From Curtobacterium sp. MCBD17_032 (GTDB lineage Bacteria > Actinomycetota > Actinomycetes > Actinomycetales > Microbacteriaceae): a stretch of 64,000 nucleotides of DNA. Below, piece after piece: positions 53,957 through 61,741 of the stretch. Location: positions 558,001-622,000 of the forward strand of contig NZ_QKTO01000001.1 of assembly GCF_003234855.1 (NCBI RefSeq). The letters are read 5' to 3'. How positions within the stretch are numbered: the stretch's first letter is position 1; every line of letters begins with the position of its first letter. Below the pieces are notes generated by a model. It saw only the letters and a program-made list of their open reading frames with translations, had not been told where the DNA came from and searched no databases. The position numbers and the translations under genes are program-made.

Positions 53957-56562
53957 CCGCCCTGCCGATCCCCACCATGTCCCTCGTGCTGCTCGTCGGC
54001 ACGAGCGGCTCGGGCAAGTCCACGTTCGCCGCGCAGCACTTCGGACGGTTCGAGACCCTGTCGAGCGACGTCTTCCGCGGGCTCGTCTCGAACGACGAGA
54101 ACGACCAGGCCGCCACCGGGCCCGCCTTCGACGCGCTGAAGCACATCGCCGCGACACGCCTCCGCGCCGGCCTGCTCACCGTCGTCGACGCCACGAACGT
54201 GCAGCCCGAGGCGCGGCGCGACTTCGTCAAGCTCGCCCGGGAGCACGACGTCCTGCCGGTGGCGATCGTCCTCGACGTCCCCGAGGCCGTGTGCGTCGCC
54301 CGCAACGCGGCCCGCCCCGGCCGGGACTTCGGCGCCGACGTCATCCGACGGCAGCAGGGACAGCTCCGCCGCGGGCTGAAGGGCCTCGGCAAGGAGGGCT
54401 TCCGCCGCGTCCACGTCCTGCACGGGGAGGACGAGATCGCCGCCGCGACGATCGTCCGCGAGCCGCTGCTCAACGACCGGCGGGACGAGCACGGCCCCTT
54501 CGACGTCATCGGCGACGTGCACGGCTGCCGGTCCGAGCTCGAGTCGCTGCTCGGACGCCTCGGCTGGTCGCTCGTGCGTGACGACGCCGGGCGGCCCGTC
54601 GACGCCGTCCACCCCGACGGCCGCCGAGCGGTGTTCCTCGGCGACCTCGTCGACCGCGGCCCGGACACCCCGGGCGTCCTCCGGCTCGTGATGGGCATGG
54701 TGCGGAACGGCCACGCCCTCGCTGTGCCGGGCAACCACGAGGACAAGCTCGTCCGCGCGCTCGACGGCCGGAAGGTGCAGACCGGTCACGGCCTCGCCGA
54801 GACGCTCGCGCAGCTCGCCGAGGAGCCGGAGGACTTCCGCATCGAGGTCCGCGAGTTCTGTCGAGCCCTCGTGGGGCACCTCGTGCTCGACGACGGTCAG
54901 CTGGTCGTGGCACACGCGGGCCTCAAGGAGCAGTACCAGGGCCGGGCCTCCGGCCGCGTCCGCTCCTTCGCGCTGTACGGCGACACGACCGGAGAGAGCG
55001 ACGAGTACGGGCTGCCGGTGCGCCTGCCGTGGGCGGACGACTACCGCGGGTCCGCGACGGTCCTGTACGGGCACACCCCGACGGTCGACGCCGAGTGGGT
55101 CAACAACACCATGTGTCTCGACACCGGGTGCGTGTTCGGCGGGAAGCTCTCCGCGCTCCGCTACCCCGAGCGCGAGGTCGTCCAGGTGGCCGCCGAGCGC
55201 GTCCACTACGAGCCGGCCAAGCCGCTCGAGCCGCTGCGCACGTCGGCGACGGGAGTCGACGTACCGGACGCGGGACGAGCCTCCAGTCCGGCCGGGAGGC
55301 CCGCCGTCACCCCCGCCTCGCCCCGTCGCGTCCCCGGGCTGCTCCCGATCGAGGACGTCACCGGCAAGCAGGTCGTGGAGACCCGGCACCACGGCCGGGT
55401 CGGCATCCGCGCCGAGAACGCCGCCGGAGCGCTCGAGGTCATGAGCCGCTTCGCGGTCGACCCGCGGTGGCTGCCGTACCTCCCGCCGACGATGAGCCCG
55501 GTCGCGACCTCGGCGCTCCCGGACCACCTCGAGCACCCGGACGAGGCGTTCGCGTACTACCGCGGCCAGGGCGTGGACACCGTCCGGATGGAGGAGAAGC
55601 ACATGGGCTCCCGAGCCACCGTGCTCCTCACCCGGGACCCTGCGCGCTTCGACGCCCCGGCGGGCTGGCGCGGTGTCGTGACCACCCGCACCGGTCGCTC
55701 CTTCTTCGACGAGGCCGACACCGCGACGTTCCTGACCCGACTCGACGCCGCGGTCGAGGCAGCCGGGCTCTGGGCCGAGCTGGGGTCCGACTGGGTGCTG
55801 CTCGACGGCGAGGTGCTGCCCTGGGCGGTGAAGGCCGAGGGCATGATCCGGGACTGGTACGCCGAGGTCGGTGCCGCCGCAGCCGGGGCGTTCCCCGCGA
55901 CCCTCACGGCGCTCACCGCGTCCCGGGACGCCGGTGTGGACGTCTCGGACCTGCTCGCGCGGACGGAACAGCGTGCGATCGCCGCCGCCGCGTACACCGC
56001 GTCCTACCGGCGCTACGCCGCACCCGCGGCCGGGATCGACGACGTGCGGTTCGCGCCGTTCCAGGTCCTCGCGGCCGAGGGACGGACCTTCGCCGAGCGG
56101 CCGCACGGGTGGCACATGGACATCGCCGGGCGGCTGGCCGACGCCGCTCCCGAGGCCGTCCGTGCCACGCGGTCGCTGCTCGTCGAGGTGCACGACGACG
56201 CGTCCCGCGCAGCCGGCGTCGACTGGTGGCAGGAGCTCACCGACGCCGGGGGCGAGGGCGCCGTCGTGAAGCCCGAGTCGAACCTCACCCGTGGGCCGAA
56301 GGGACTCGTGCAGCCGGGCGTGAAGGTCCGCGGCCGCGAGTACCTCCGGATCATCTACGGGCCGGAGTACACGCAGCCGGCGAACCTGGCGCGCCTCAAG
56401 GACCGGGACCTCGGCCACAAGCGGTCGATGGCGCTGCGGGAGTACGCCCTCGGCCTCGAGTCGCTCGCGCGCTTCGTCGAGCGGGAACCGCTGTGGCGGG
56501 TGCACCAGCCCGTGTTCGGCGTGCTGGCGCTCGAGTCGGAGGCCGTGGACCCGCGGTTGTGA
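53953..56562 (+). CDS. pnkp: Polynucleotide kinase-phosphatase-ligase Pnkp (RNA repair)
   Basis: Heals and, with Hen1, seals ribotoxin-cut RNA. 869 aa. Kinase domain (1-165): GTSGSGKSTFAAQHF and SSDVFRGL. Binuclear metallophosphatase (about 180-430): VIGDVHGCRSE with D188, FLGDLVDRGPD, PGNHEDKL, LYGHTP. Adenylyltransferase/ligase domain (about 475-869): nucleotide lysine K549 in RMEEKHMGSRATVL, LDGEVLPW and EGAVVKPESN. Residues about 440-452, the linker between phosphatase and ligase, are encoded by a copy of the interspersed CGGGCCTCC repeat. ATG 53953 overlaps hen1. A copy of the well-characterised Clostridium thermocellum enzyme layout. Confidence 0.95.
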   Translation: MTALPIPTMSLVLLVGTSGSGKSTFAAQHFGRFETLSSDVFRGLVSNDENDQAATGPAFDALKHIAATRLRAGLLTVVDATNVQPEARRDFVKLAREHDVLPVAIVLDVPEAVCVARNAARPGRDFGADVIRRQQGQLRRGLKGLGKEGFRRVHVLHGEDEIAAATIVREPLLNDRRDEHGPFDVIGDVHGCRSELESLLGRLGWSLVRDDAGRPVDAVHPDGRRAVFLGDLVDRGPDTPGVLRLVMGMVRNGHALAVPGNHEDKLVRALDGRKVQTGHGLAETLAQLAEEPEDFRIEVREFCRALVGHLVLDDGQLVVAHAGLKEQYQGRASGRVRSFALYGDTTGESDEYGLPVRLPWADDYRGSATVLYGHTPTVDAEWVNNTMCLDTGCVFGGKLSALRYPEREVVQVAAERVHYEPAKPLEPLRTSATGVDVPDAGRASSPAGRPAVTPASPRRVPGLLPIEDVTGKQVVETRHHGRVGIRAENAAGALEVMSRFAVDPRWLPYLPPTMSPVATSALPDHLEHPDEAFAYYRGQGVDTVRMEEKHMGSRATVLLTRDPARFDAPAGWRGVVTTRTGRSFFDEADTATFLTRLDAAVEAAGLWAELGSDWVLLDGEVLPWAVKAEGMIRDWYAEVGAAAAGAFPATLTALTASRDAGVDVSDLLARTEQRAIAAAAYTASYRRYAAPAAGIDDVRFAPFQVLAAEGRTFAERPHGWHMDIAGRLADAAPEAVRATRSLLVEVHDDASRAAGVDWWQELTDAGGEGAVVKPESNLTRGPKGLVQPGVKVRGREYLRIIYGPEYTQPANLARLKDRDLGHKRSMALREYALGLESLARFVEREPLWRVHQPVFGVLALESEAVDPRL
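55276..55304 (-). repeat. Interspersed element pair inside pnkp
   Basis: GAGCCTCC at 55277-55284 and CCGGCCGGGAGGCCCG at 55288-55303 form facing arms. The second is a full 16-bp copy identical (in reverse orientation) to 62711-62726. It falls in frame in the inter-domain linker. Confidence 0.65.
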
Positions 56563-56662
56563 CCGGGCCCGTCCCGGACCCTCCGCGCTGAGCGACAGCA
56601 CTCGTGGCCGTCGCGCCGCGGGACCGTCGCTCGGCACGAACGGTCCGGCACGGCACCGCGCC

Positions 56663-56668
56663 TACGAT
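56663..56668 (+). promoter_or_regulatory. -10 box of leaderless tsaB
   Basis: TACGAT ends 6 nt before the GTG at 56675. The stretch 56563-56662 between pnkp and this box holds nothing else recognisable. Confidence 0.65.
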
Positions 56669-56674
56669 GGACGG

Positions 56675-57295
56675 GTGCTGCTCGCGATCGACACCTCCGC
56701 CGGGACCTCCGTCGCCGTCGTCGACCCGACGACCCGGCAGGTCCTCGCCGAGCGCGCGACCGACGACACCCGCCGGCACGCCGAGGTGATCGGCCCGTTC
56801 CTCGACGAGGTCCTGCGCGCGGCCGGGGTCGCTCCGTCGGCGGTCACGGGCGTCGTCGCCGGCATGGGTCCAGGCCCCTTCACCGGCCTCCGTGTCGGCA
56901 TCGCCGCCGCCAGGACCTTCGCCGCCGCGCGGGCTGTCCCGTTCCTCCCCGTCGTCAGCCACGACGCGGTCGCCGCGGGGGACCCCGGGCCGCTCGTCGT
57001 CCTCACCGACGCCCGCCGTCGCGAGGTCGCCTGGAGCGCCTACGACGCCGACGGCGCGCGCGTCGCGGGCCCGGGACTCGCGAAGCCGGCGGACCTGGAC
57101 GACGTGCTGCGGGCCTCCCGTCCGGAGGCGGTCGCGTGGCGACGCGTGACGGCCGCGACCATACCGGCCGGGAGGCTCGGGGCGCTCGCCGCGGACCGGC
57201 TCGCCTCCGGCGCGCCCCTGGCCGCCGACACCCCGGTCTACCTGCGCGAACCCGACGTCACCATGCCGGGAGCGCCGAAGCGGGTGGCCCGGTGA
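56675..57295 (+). CDS. tsaB: tRNA t6A biosynthesis protein TsaB
   Basis: 206 aa, actin-like fold, partner of TsaD. It has MLLAIDTSAGTSVAVVD and GVVAGMGPGPFTGLRVGIAAARTFA. Two inverted copies of the interspersed repeat lie within the gene (57110-57123 and 57164-57180), encoding RASRP and PAGRLG in a surface-like region. The stop overlaps rimI (GTGA). Leaderless. Confidence 0.95.
   Translation: MLLAIDTSAGTSVAVVDPTTRQVLAERATDDTRRHAEVIGPFLDEVLRAAGVAPSAVTGVVAGMGPGPFTGLRVGIAAARTFAAARAVPFLPVVSHDAVAAGDPGPLVVLTDARRREVAWSAYDADGARVAGPGLAKPADLDDVLRASRPEAVAWRRVTAATIPAGRLGALAADRLASGAPLAADTPVYLREPDVTMPGAPKRVAR
57110..57180. repeat. Inverted pair of interspersed elements inside tsaB
   Basis: CGGGCCTCCCGTCCGG (57110-57125) and CCGGCCGGGAGGCTCGG (57164-57180) face each other 38 bp apart, with the same arm length and order as the pair at 50517-50580. 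Confidence 0.6.
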
Positions 57296-57837
57296 CCGCC
57301 GTGCTGCCGGAGGGGCTGCGGCTCCGTCGCGCGCACCCGCAGGACCTCGACGACGTCATGTGGCTCGAGCACGCCTCGTTCCCGACCGATGCCTGGTCGG
57401 CGTCGCAGATGTCCGGTGAGCTGCACTCGCCGCACGGCCACTACGTCGTCATCGAGACGACCTCCGAGGGCACCGCACCGACGGTGGTCGGGTACGCGGG
57501 ACTGTCCTCGCTGCCGGGCAACCCGGTCGCGGACGTGCAGACCATCGCGGTCGCGGCGGACCAGCGGGGCAAGGGGCTCGGCCGGGTGCTGTTCACGGAG
57601 CTCCTCGACGAGGCGCGTCGCCGCGGGGTGCACGAGGTGTTCCTCGAGGTCCGCGCGGACAACCCCGTGGCGCAGGCGATGTACTCGGCGTTCGGGTTCG
57701 AGCAGATCGCCGTCCGGCCGCGGTACTACCAGCCGGACGGGGTCGACGCCTGGGTGATGCGCGCGGAACTGCCGGCGCTCCCGACCACGACCGGCGTCGG
57801 CCCGATCGGACAGGAGGCGCTCGATGACCGCGGCTGA
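57292..57837 (+). CDS. rimI: Ribosomal-protein-alanine N-acetyltransferase-like GNAT enzyme
   Basis: 181 aa from GTG 57292. GNAT motif A is [17 protein letters not shown], motif [24 protein letters not shown]. It acetylates the N-terminal Ala of S18 in E. coli. It sits between tsaB and tsaD and overlaps the latter by 14 bp, the standard order in actinobacteria. Confidence 0.94.
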   Translation: MTAVLPEGLRLRRAHPQDLDDVMWLEHASFPTDAWSASQMSGELHSPHGHYVVIETTSEGTAPTVVGYAGLSSLPGNPVADVQTIAVAADQRGKGLGRVLFTELLDEARRRGVHEVFLEVRADNPVAQAMYSAFGFEQIAVRPRYYQPDGVDAWVMRAELPALPTTTGVGPIGQEALDDRG

Positions 57838-58879
57838 ACCACTGGTGCTCGGCATCGAGACCTCGTGCGACGAGACCGGTGTCGGCATCGTGCGGGGGAC
57901 CACCCTGCTCGCGAACGTGATCGCGTCGAGCATGGACGAGCACGCCCGCTACGGCGGCGTCGTGCCCGAGGTCGCCGCGCGGGCGCACCTCGAGGCGATG
58001 ACCCCGACCCTGCACCAGGCACTCGAGCAGGCCGGGGTGACCCTCGACGAACTCGACGCCGTGGCCGTCACCGCCGGGCCCGGGCTCGCCGGCGCGCTCA
58101 TGGTCGGGGTCGGTGCGGCGAAGGCGCTCGCGGTCGCGACCGGCAAGCCGCTGTACGGCGTGAACCACCTGGTCGGGCACGTCGGTGCGGACGTCCTGCG
58201 CACGGACGGCTCCGAGATCGAACTCCCGACGGTGGCGTTGCTCGTCTCCGGCGGGCACACGTCGCTGCTGCTCGTGCGGGACCTCGTCGGGGACGTCGAG
58301 CTGCTCGGCGAGACCATCGACGACGCCGCGGGCGAGGCGTTCGACAAGGTCGCGCGGCTCCTCGGGCTGCCGTACCCCGGCGGACCCCAGATCGACCGTG
58401 CGGCAGCCGACGGCGACCCGACGGCCACCCGGTTCCCCCGGGGCCTGACGCTGCCGAAGGACATGGCGGCGCACCGCTACGACTTCTCGTTCTCCGGCTT
58501 GAAGACCGCCGTCGCCCGCTGGGTCGAGCGCTGCCGTGACGAGGGCCGGGAGGTCCCCGTCGCCGACGTCGCCGCGAGCTTCCGCGAGGCCGTCGTCGAC
58601 GTCCTGCTGACGAAGGCGCTCGCCGCCTGCCGGGACACCGGCGTGGACCGGCTGCTGCTCGGCGGCGGGGTCGTCGCGAACGCGCGCCTGCGGCAGGTGG
58701 CGGAGGAGCGCTGCGCGGCCGCCGGGGTGGCGCTGCGGATCCCGCCCTTCGACCTCTGCACCGACAACGGCGCCATGATCGCCGCCGTCGGTGCCCGGCT
58801 CGTGGCCGAGGGGCACGCTCCGAGCGACCTCGGCATCGCTGCGGACTCCACCCTGCCGGTCACGACCGTCCAGGTCTGA
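57824..58879 (+). CDS. tsaD: tRNA N6-adenosine threonylcarbamoyltransferase
   Basis: Transfers threonylcarbamoyl to A37; 351 aa. It begins [19 protein letters not shown] and has [19 protein letters not shown] (metal His), [34 protein letters not shown] (core), and [17 protein letters not shown] 57824 overlaps rimI. Together with TsaB and TsaE it forms the bacterial t6A complex. The TsaC partner is not in this window. Confidence 0.98.
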   Translation: MTAAEPLVLGIETSCDETGVGIVRGTTLLANVIASSMDEHARYGGVVPEVAARAHLEAMTPTLHQALEQAGVTLDELDAVAVTAGPGLAGALMVGVGAAKALAVATGKPLYGVNHLVGHVGADVLRTDGSEIELPTVALLVSGGHTSLLLVRDLVGDVELLGETIDDAAGEAFDKVARLLGLPYPGGPQIDRAAADGDPTATRFPRGLTLPKDMAAHRYDFSFSGLKTAVARWVERCRDEGREVPVADVAASFREAVVDVLLTKALAACRDTGVDRLLLGGGVVANARLRQVAEERCAAAGVALRIPPFDLCTDNGAMIAAVGARLVAEGHAPSDLGIAADSTLPVTTVQV

Positions 58880-58977
58880 CGGGTACCGACCCGGGTCGCT
58901 CGCGCTCCTGAACGACGCGGGGAGCCGTGTGGGAGGATCGGTGCCGGTGGTCGACCGGCCACCGGGAGGGGTGACAC

Positions 58978-59886
58978 GTGTCCGATCAGAACGACCGATC
59001 GAAGCCGGACGAGACGCCGGACCAGGCGTCGGGTCAGGAGTCGAGCCAGCCGGAGCGCGGGCACGACGCCCCTGCGCACGACCCGTTCGCGACGTCCGGC
59101 CAGGGGTCGGCAGCGCAGGGCGTCACGGACCCCGCGGGCGACCCGAGCGGACGTGCGGCGTTCTCCGGGCCGTCGGATCCCGGGCAGACGGACCGCGGGC
59201 AGCAGAACCCGTACACGACGCCCGGGCAGCCCGGGTCGCATGCTGCCTACGGCTCGCAGGGTCCCTCCGCCTCGCAGGCTGGTCAGTACGGCGCCGGCCA
59301 GGCTGGTCAGTACGGCGCCGGCCAGGCGGGGCAGTACTCGTCGCAGAGCCCGTACGGGGCGCCGGGCCAGTACGGTTCGCAGCAGGCGGGCCCGTACGGT
59401 TCGCAGAACCCGTACGGCAGTCAGAAGACCTCAGACCAGCAGCAGTACGGCCAGCAGTACGGCCAGCAGCAGCAGTACGGGCAGCAGCAGTACGGCAGCC
59501 AGCACCGCACCACTGCCGGTCACAACCCGTACGCGGCCTCGAGCCAGAACCCCTACGGGCAGCCGCGGAAGACGAGCGTGCTCGCCATCCTGTCGATCGT
59601 CTTCGCCTTCGGCGGACTCCTCTTCGGACCGCTCACCGTCCTGACCAGCCCCGCCGGCGCGATCATGGGGCACATCGCCCTCGGCCGGATCAAGCAGACC
59701 GGTGAGCAGGGTCGGGGCCTCGCCCTCGCCGGCATCATCGGCGGGTGGATCCTCACCGCGCTCGCCGTCCTCGGCATCGTCGCGTTCATCCTGCTCGCGG
59801 TCTTCGCCTCCGAGAACCCGGACTACGGAGGGTACGACGGGTACGACGGCTACGACACCAGCAGCACGACCGCGTTGATCGCCTGA
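58978..59886 (+). CDS. DUF4190-like membrane protein with Gln/Tyr-rich N-terminal region
   Basis: 302 aa from GTG 58978 with GGAGGGG upstream. Residues 1-195 are low-complexity, dominated by Gly, Gln, Ser and Tyr; between 100 and 180 there are repeated QYG, PYG and QQYGQ units. Two transmembrane helices follow (about 200-222 and 245-270), with the conserved KTSVLAILSIVFAFGG and AGAIMGHIALGRIKQTGEQGRGLALAGIIGGW of DUF4190. The final YGGYDGYDGYD motif extends the pattern. Function unknown; possible envelope scaffold or condensate-prone protein. Confidence 0.8.
   Translation: MSDQNDRSKPDETPDQASGQESSQPERGHDAPAHDPFATSGQGSAAQGVTDPAGDPSGRAAFSGPSDPGQTDRGQQNPYTTPGQPGSHAAYGSQGPSASQAGQYGAGQAGQYGAGQAGQYSSQSPYGAPGQYGSQQAGPYGSQNPYGSQKTSDQQQYGQQYGQQQQYGQQQYGSQHRTTAGHNPYAASSQNPYGQPRKTSVLAILSIVFAFGGLLFGPLTVLTSPAGAIMGHIALGRIKQTGEQGRGLALAGIIGGWILTALAVLGIVAFILLAVFASENPDYGGYDGYDGYDTSSTTALIA
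59275..59337 (+). repeat. 24-bp in-frame tandem repeat
   Basis: Two perfect copies of a 24-bp unit (CAGGCTGGTCAGTACGGC...) encode QAGQYGAG twice, with a partial third copy. Confidence 0.9.
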
Positions 59887-59896
59887 CCGGCACCGC

Positions 59897-59940
59897 ACGA
59901 CGACGGGGCACCGCCACCTCGGGCGGCGCCCCGTCGTCGT
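59897..59940. terminator. Bidirectional terminator
   Basis: ACGACGACGGGGC pairs with GCCCCGTCGTCGT (13 bp), with an inner CCGCC/GGCGG stem, between the DUF4190-type gene (+) and the methyltransferase gene (-). Confidence 0.92.
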
Positions 59941-59959
59941 TCCGGTGTCCGACGGGTGG

Positions 59960-61162
59960 TCAGCCGGCCACGTCGGTGAGGCGCTCGCACAGGACCGCGG
60001 TGTGGCGGCCCTCCAGTCTGGTGAGCACGAGTGTGACGCGATTCCGCCCGCGCAGTCGCAGGCGCTTGCGGAACGCGGCCGGGTCCACGTCGACGCCGCG
60101 CTTCTTGATCTCGACGGTGCCGACGTCGTCCGCCGCGAGGCGGGCCGCCAGCCGCTTGACGTCGAGCGGCATCGTGTCCAGCACGCGGAACCCCTGGGCG
60201 AACGGCGTCGCGACCGCCTGGTCGCTCGTCACGTAGGCGATGCCCTCGGAGAGCATCCGGCCGTCGATCGACCGCGCCAGGTCCCCGATGAGCCGGGCAC
60301 GGATGACGGCGCCGTCGGGTTCGTAGAGGTACGCACCGAGGGGCCCGACCTCGACGTCCTCGGCGTCGGCGGCGCCCGTGAGTTCGGCGATGCCGTGCGG
60401 ACCGATGACGGTCGCTGCACGTCGGACTCCGGGACGGGCGAGCGGACCGAACCACAGGGCGAGCTCGACGACCTCGCGGTCGACGGACGTCCACTGCGCC
60501 TCGGCGGTGTCCGGGATCAGGTCGCGGTCGATGCCCGGGCCGAGCTTCACGCCCGTCGGGGTCGTCGTCGCGGCGGCGAACACGGTGTCGAGCGAGGGCG
60601 ACCAGTCGTCCGGGTCGGCCAGCCGTCGGGTGTCCGAGTGCCCGCTCGTCCGCCGGGCCGGGTCCATCCAGACCCCGTCGACGGAGCCGACGTCGAACGT
60701 GGCGGCGTCCCCGAGCTCGACGCGTGCGTTCGGCCACGGCGCGAGGTTGTGCGTCGCGACGGCAGCCGTCACCTCGTCCCGGTCGACCGCGGTGACGTCG
60801 AGGTCGAGCGCAGCCATCGCGAGCGCGTCCCCGCCGATCCCGCAGCCGAGGTCCGCGACCCGGTGCAGCCCGGCGGCGGCGAACCGGCCGGCGTGCTGCG
60901 CGGCCACCTGCAGCCGCGTCGCCTGCTCCAGTCCGGCCTCGGTGAAGAGCATCCGCGCCGCGAAGTCGCCGAACTTGCCCCGCGCCTTCTGCCGGAGTTT
61001 CGCCTGGGTGAGGACCGCTGCGACGAGTGCCGGGTCGTGACCCTCGGCCCGGAGACGGGACACCACCCGGACGATCTCGCCGCCGTCCGAGACCGAGGGC
61101 GTACGGTCGAGCAGGTCCATCCCCGCCGGGGTCAGCAGCTGGGTGAGTTCGGCGGCGTCCAT
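59960..61162 (-). CDS. THUMP-like class I SAM-dependent methyltransferase
   Basis: 400 aa from ATG 61162 (GGGAGGA about 9-10 nt upstream, with a possible GAGGAT -10 overlapping). The AdoMet motif is VADLGCGIGGDALAMAA near residue 110, with VTAVDRDE and VWMDPARRTSG. The C-terminal THUMP_like domain includes PLDVKRLAARLAADDVGTVEIKKRGVDVDP and RGRNRVTLVLTRL. The fold suggests RNA as substrate; the target base is unknown. Confidence 0.82.
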   Translation of the reverse strand: MDAAELTQLLTPAGMDLLDRTPSVSDGGEIVRVVSRLRAEGHDPALVAAVLTQAKLRQKARGKFGDFAARMLFTEAGLEQATRLQVAAQHAGRFAAAGLHRVADLGCGIGGDALAMAALDLDVTAVDRDEVTAAVATHNLAPWPNARVELGDAATFDVGSVDGVWMDPARRTSGHSDTRRLADPDDWSPSLDTVFAAATTTPTGVKLGPGIDRDLIPDTAEAQWTSVDREVVELALWFGPLARPGVRRAATVIGPHGIAELTGAADAEDVEVGPLGAYLYEPDGAVIRARLIGDLARSIDGRMLSEGIAYVTSDQAVATPFAQGFRVLDTMPLDVKRLAARLAADDVGTVEIKKRGVDVDPAAFRKRLRLRGRNRVTLVLTRLEGRHTAVLCERLTDVAG

Positions 61163-61199
61163 GCCCCGATCCTCCCAGGTGCGGGCAGAGCCGGACGCG

Positions 61200-61226
61200 C
61201 TGGCACTCGGATTGACCGAGTGCCAG
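61200..61226. promoter_or_regulatory. CIRCE operator 1 (HrcA site)
   Basis: CTGGCACTC-N9-GAGTGCCAG: a perfect 9-bp inverted repeat with a 9-bp spacer, matching the CIRCE core (TTAGCACTC-N9-GAGTGCTAA) at most positions. The -35 hexamer lies within its spacer. Confidence 0.9.
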
Positions 61227-61240
61227 TGACGTCCTACAGT
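61212..61240 (+). promoter_or_regulatory. groES promoter
   Basis: TTGACC (61212-61217), 17-bp spacer, TACAGT (61235-61240). The predicted start lies near 61247, at the left edge of the second CIRCE. Confidence 0.85.
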
Positions 61241-61245
61241 TGGGG

Positions 61246-61272
61246 TTGGCACTCTCCCCAGGGAAGTGCCAA
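61246..61272. promoter_or_regulatory. CIRCE operator 2 (HrcA site)
   Basis: TTGGCACTC-N9-AAGTGCCAA, one mismatch in the arms. Situated at the transcription start, so it would lie in the 5' leader and could also fold as RNA. Confidence 0.9.
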
Positions 61273-61320
61273 CCCGGTTTTCGTCAGTACCGAACACGTA
61301 CCGAGAAAGAAGAGGTCACC

Positions 61321-61617
61321 GTGGCCGTCAGCATCAAGCCGCTCGAAGATCGCATCGTCATCCGCCAGGTGGAGGCGGAGCAGACCACCGCGTCCGGTCT
61401 GGTCATCCCGGACACCGCGAAGGAGAAGCCCCAGGAGGGCGAGGTCGTCGCCGTGGGTCCGGGTCGCATCGACGACAACGGCAACCGCGTGCCGCTCGAC
61501 GTCGCCGTCGGCGACAAGGTCATCTACTCGAAGTACGGCGGCACCGAGGTCAAGTACTCGGGTGAGGACCTGCTCGTCCTCTCCGCCCGCGACGTCCTCG
61601 CGGTCATCGAGAACTGA
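61321..61617 (+). CDS. groES: 10-kDa co-chaperonin GroES
   Basis: 98 aa from GTG 61321. It has [20 protein letters not shown], the mobile loop [18 protein letters not shown] and the beta-barrel end [11 protein letters not shown]. Heptameric lid for GroEL. GroEL is not adjacent: a strong terminator follows, so the chaperonin is encoded elsewhere. HrcA regulation is indicated by the two operators upstream. Confidence 0.98.
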   Translation: MAVSIKPLEDRIVIRQVEAEQTTASGLVIPDTAKEKPQEGEVVAVGPGRIDDNGNRVPLDVAVGDKVIYSKYGGTEVKYSGEDLLVLSARDVLAVIEN

Positions 61618-61628
61618 CATCTGCTCCA

Positions 61629-61663
61629 CGAACGCCCCGTCGGCCTGGCCGACGGGGCGTTCG
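61629..61663 (+). terminator. groES terminator
   Basis: A 15-bp perfect stem CGAACGCCCCGTCGG / CCGACGGGGCGTTCG with a 5-nt loop, 12 bp after groES, followed by TCGTCC. Confidence 0.93.
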
Positions 61664-61687
61664 TCGTCCCGGGAACACCGCAGACCG

Positions 61688-61700
61688 CCGGGAGGCCCGG
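61688..61700 (-). repeat. Interspersed element copy
   Basis: CCGGGAGGCCCGG between groES and the rarD-like gene; reverse-orientation core. Confidence 0.5.
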
Positions 61701-61741
61701 AGCCGGGCGCGCCCGTCGGTCCGCCTTCCTAGGATGGTTCC

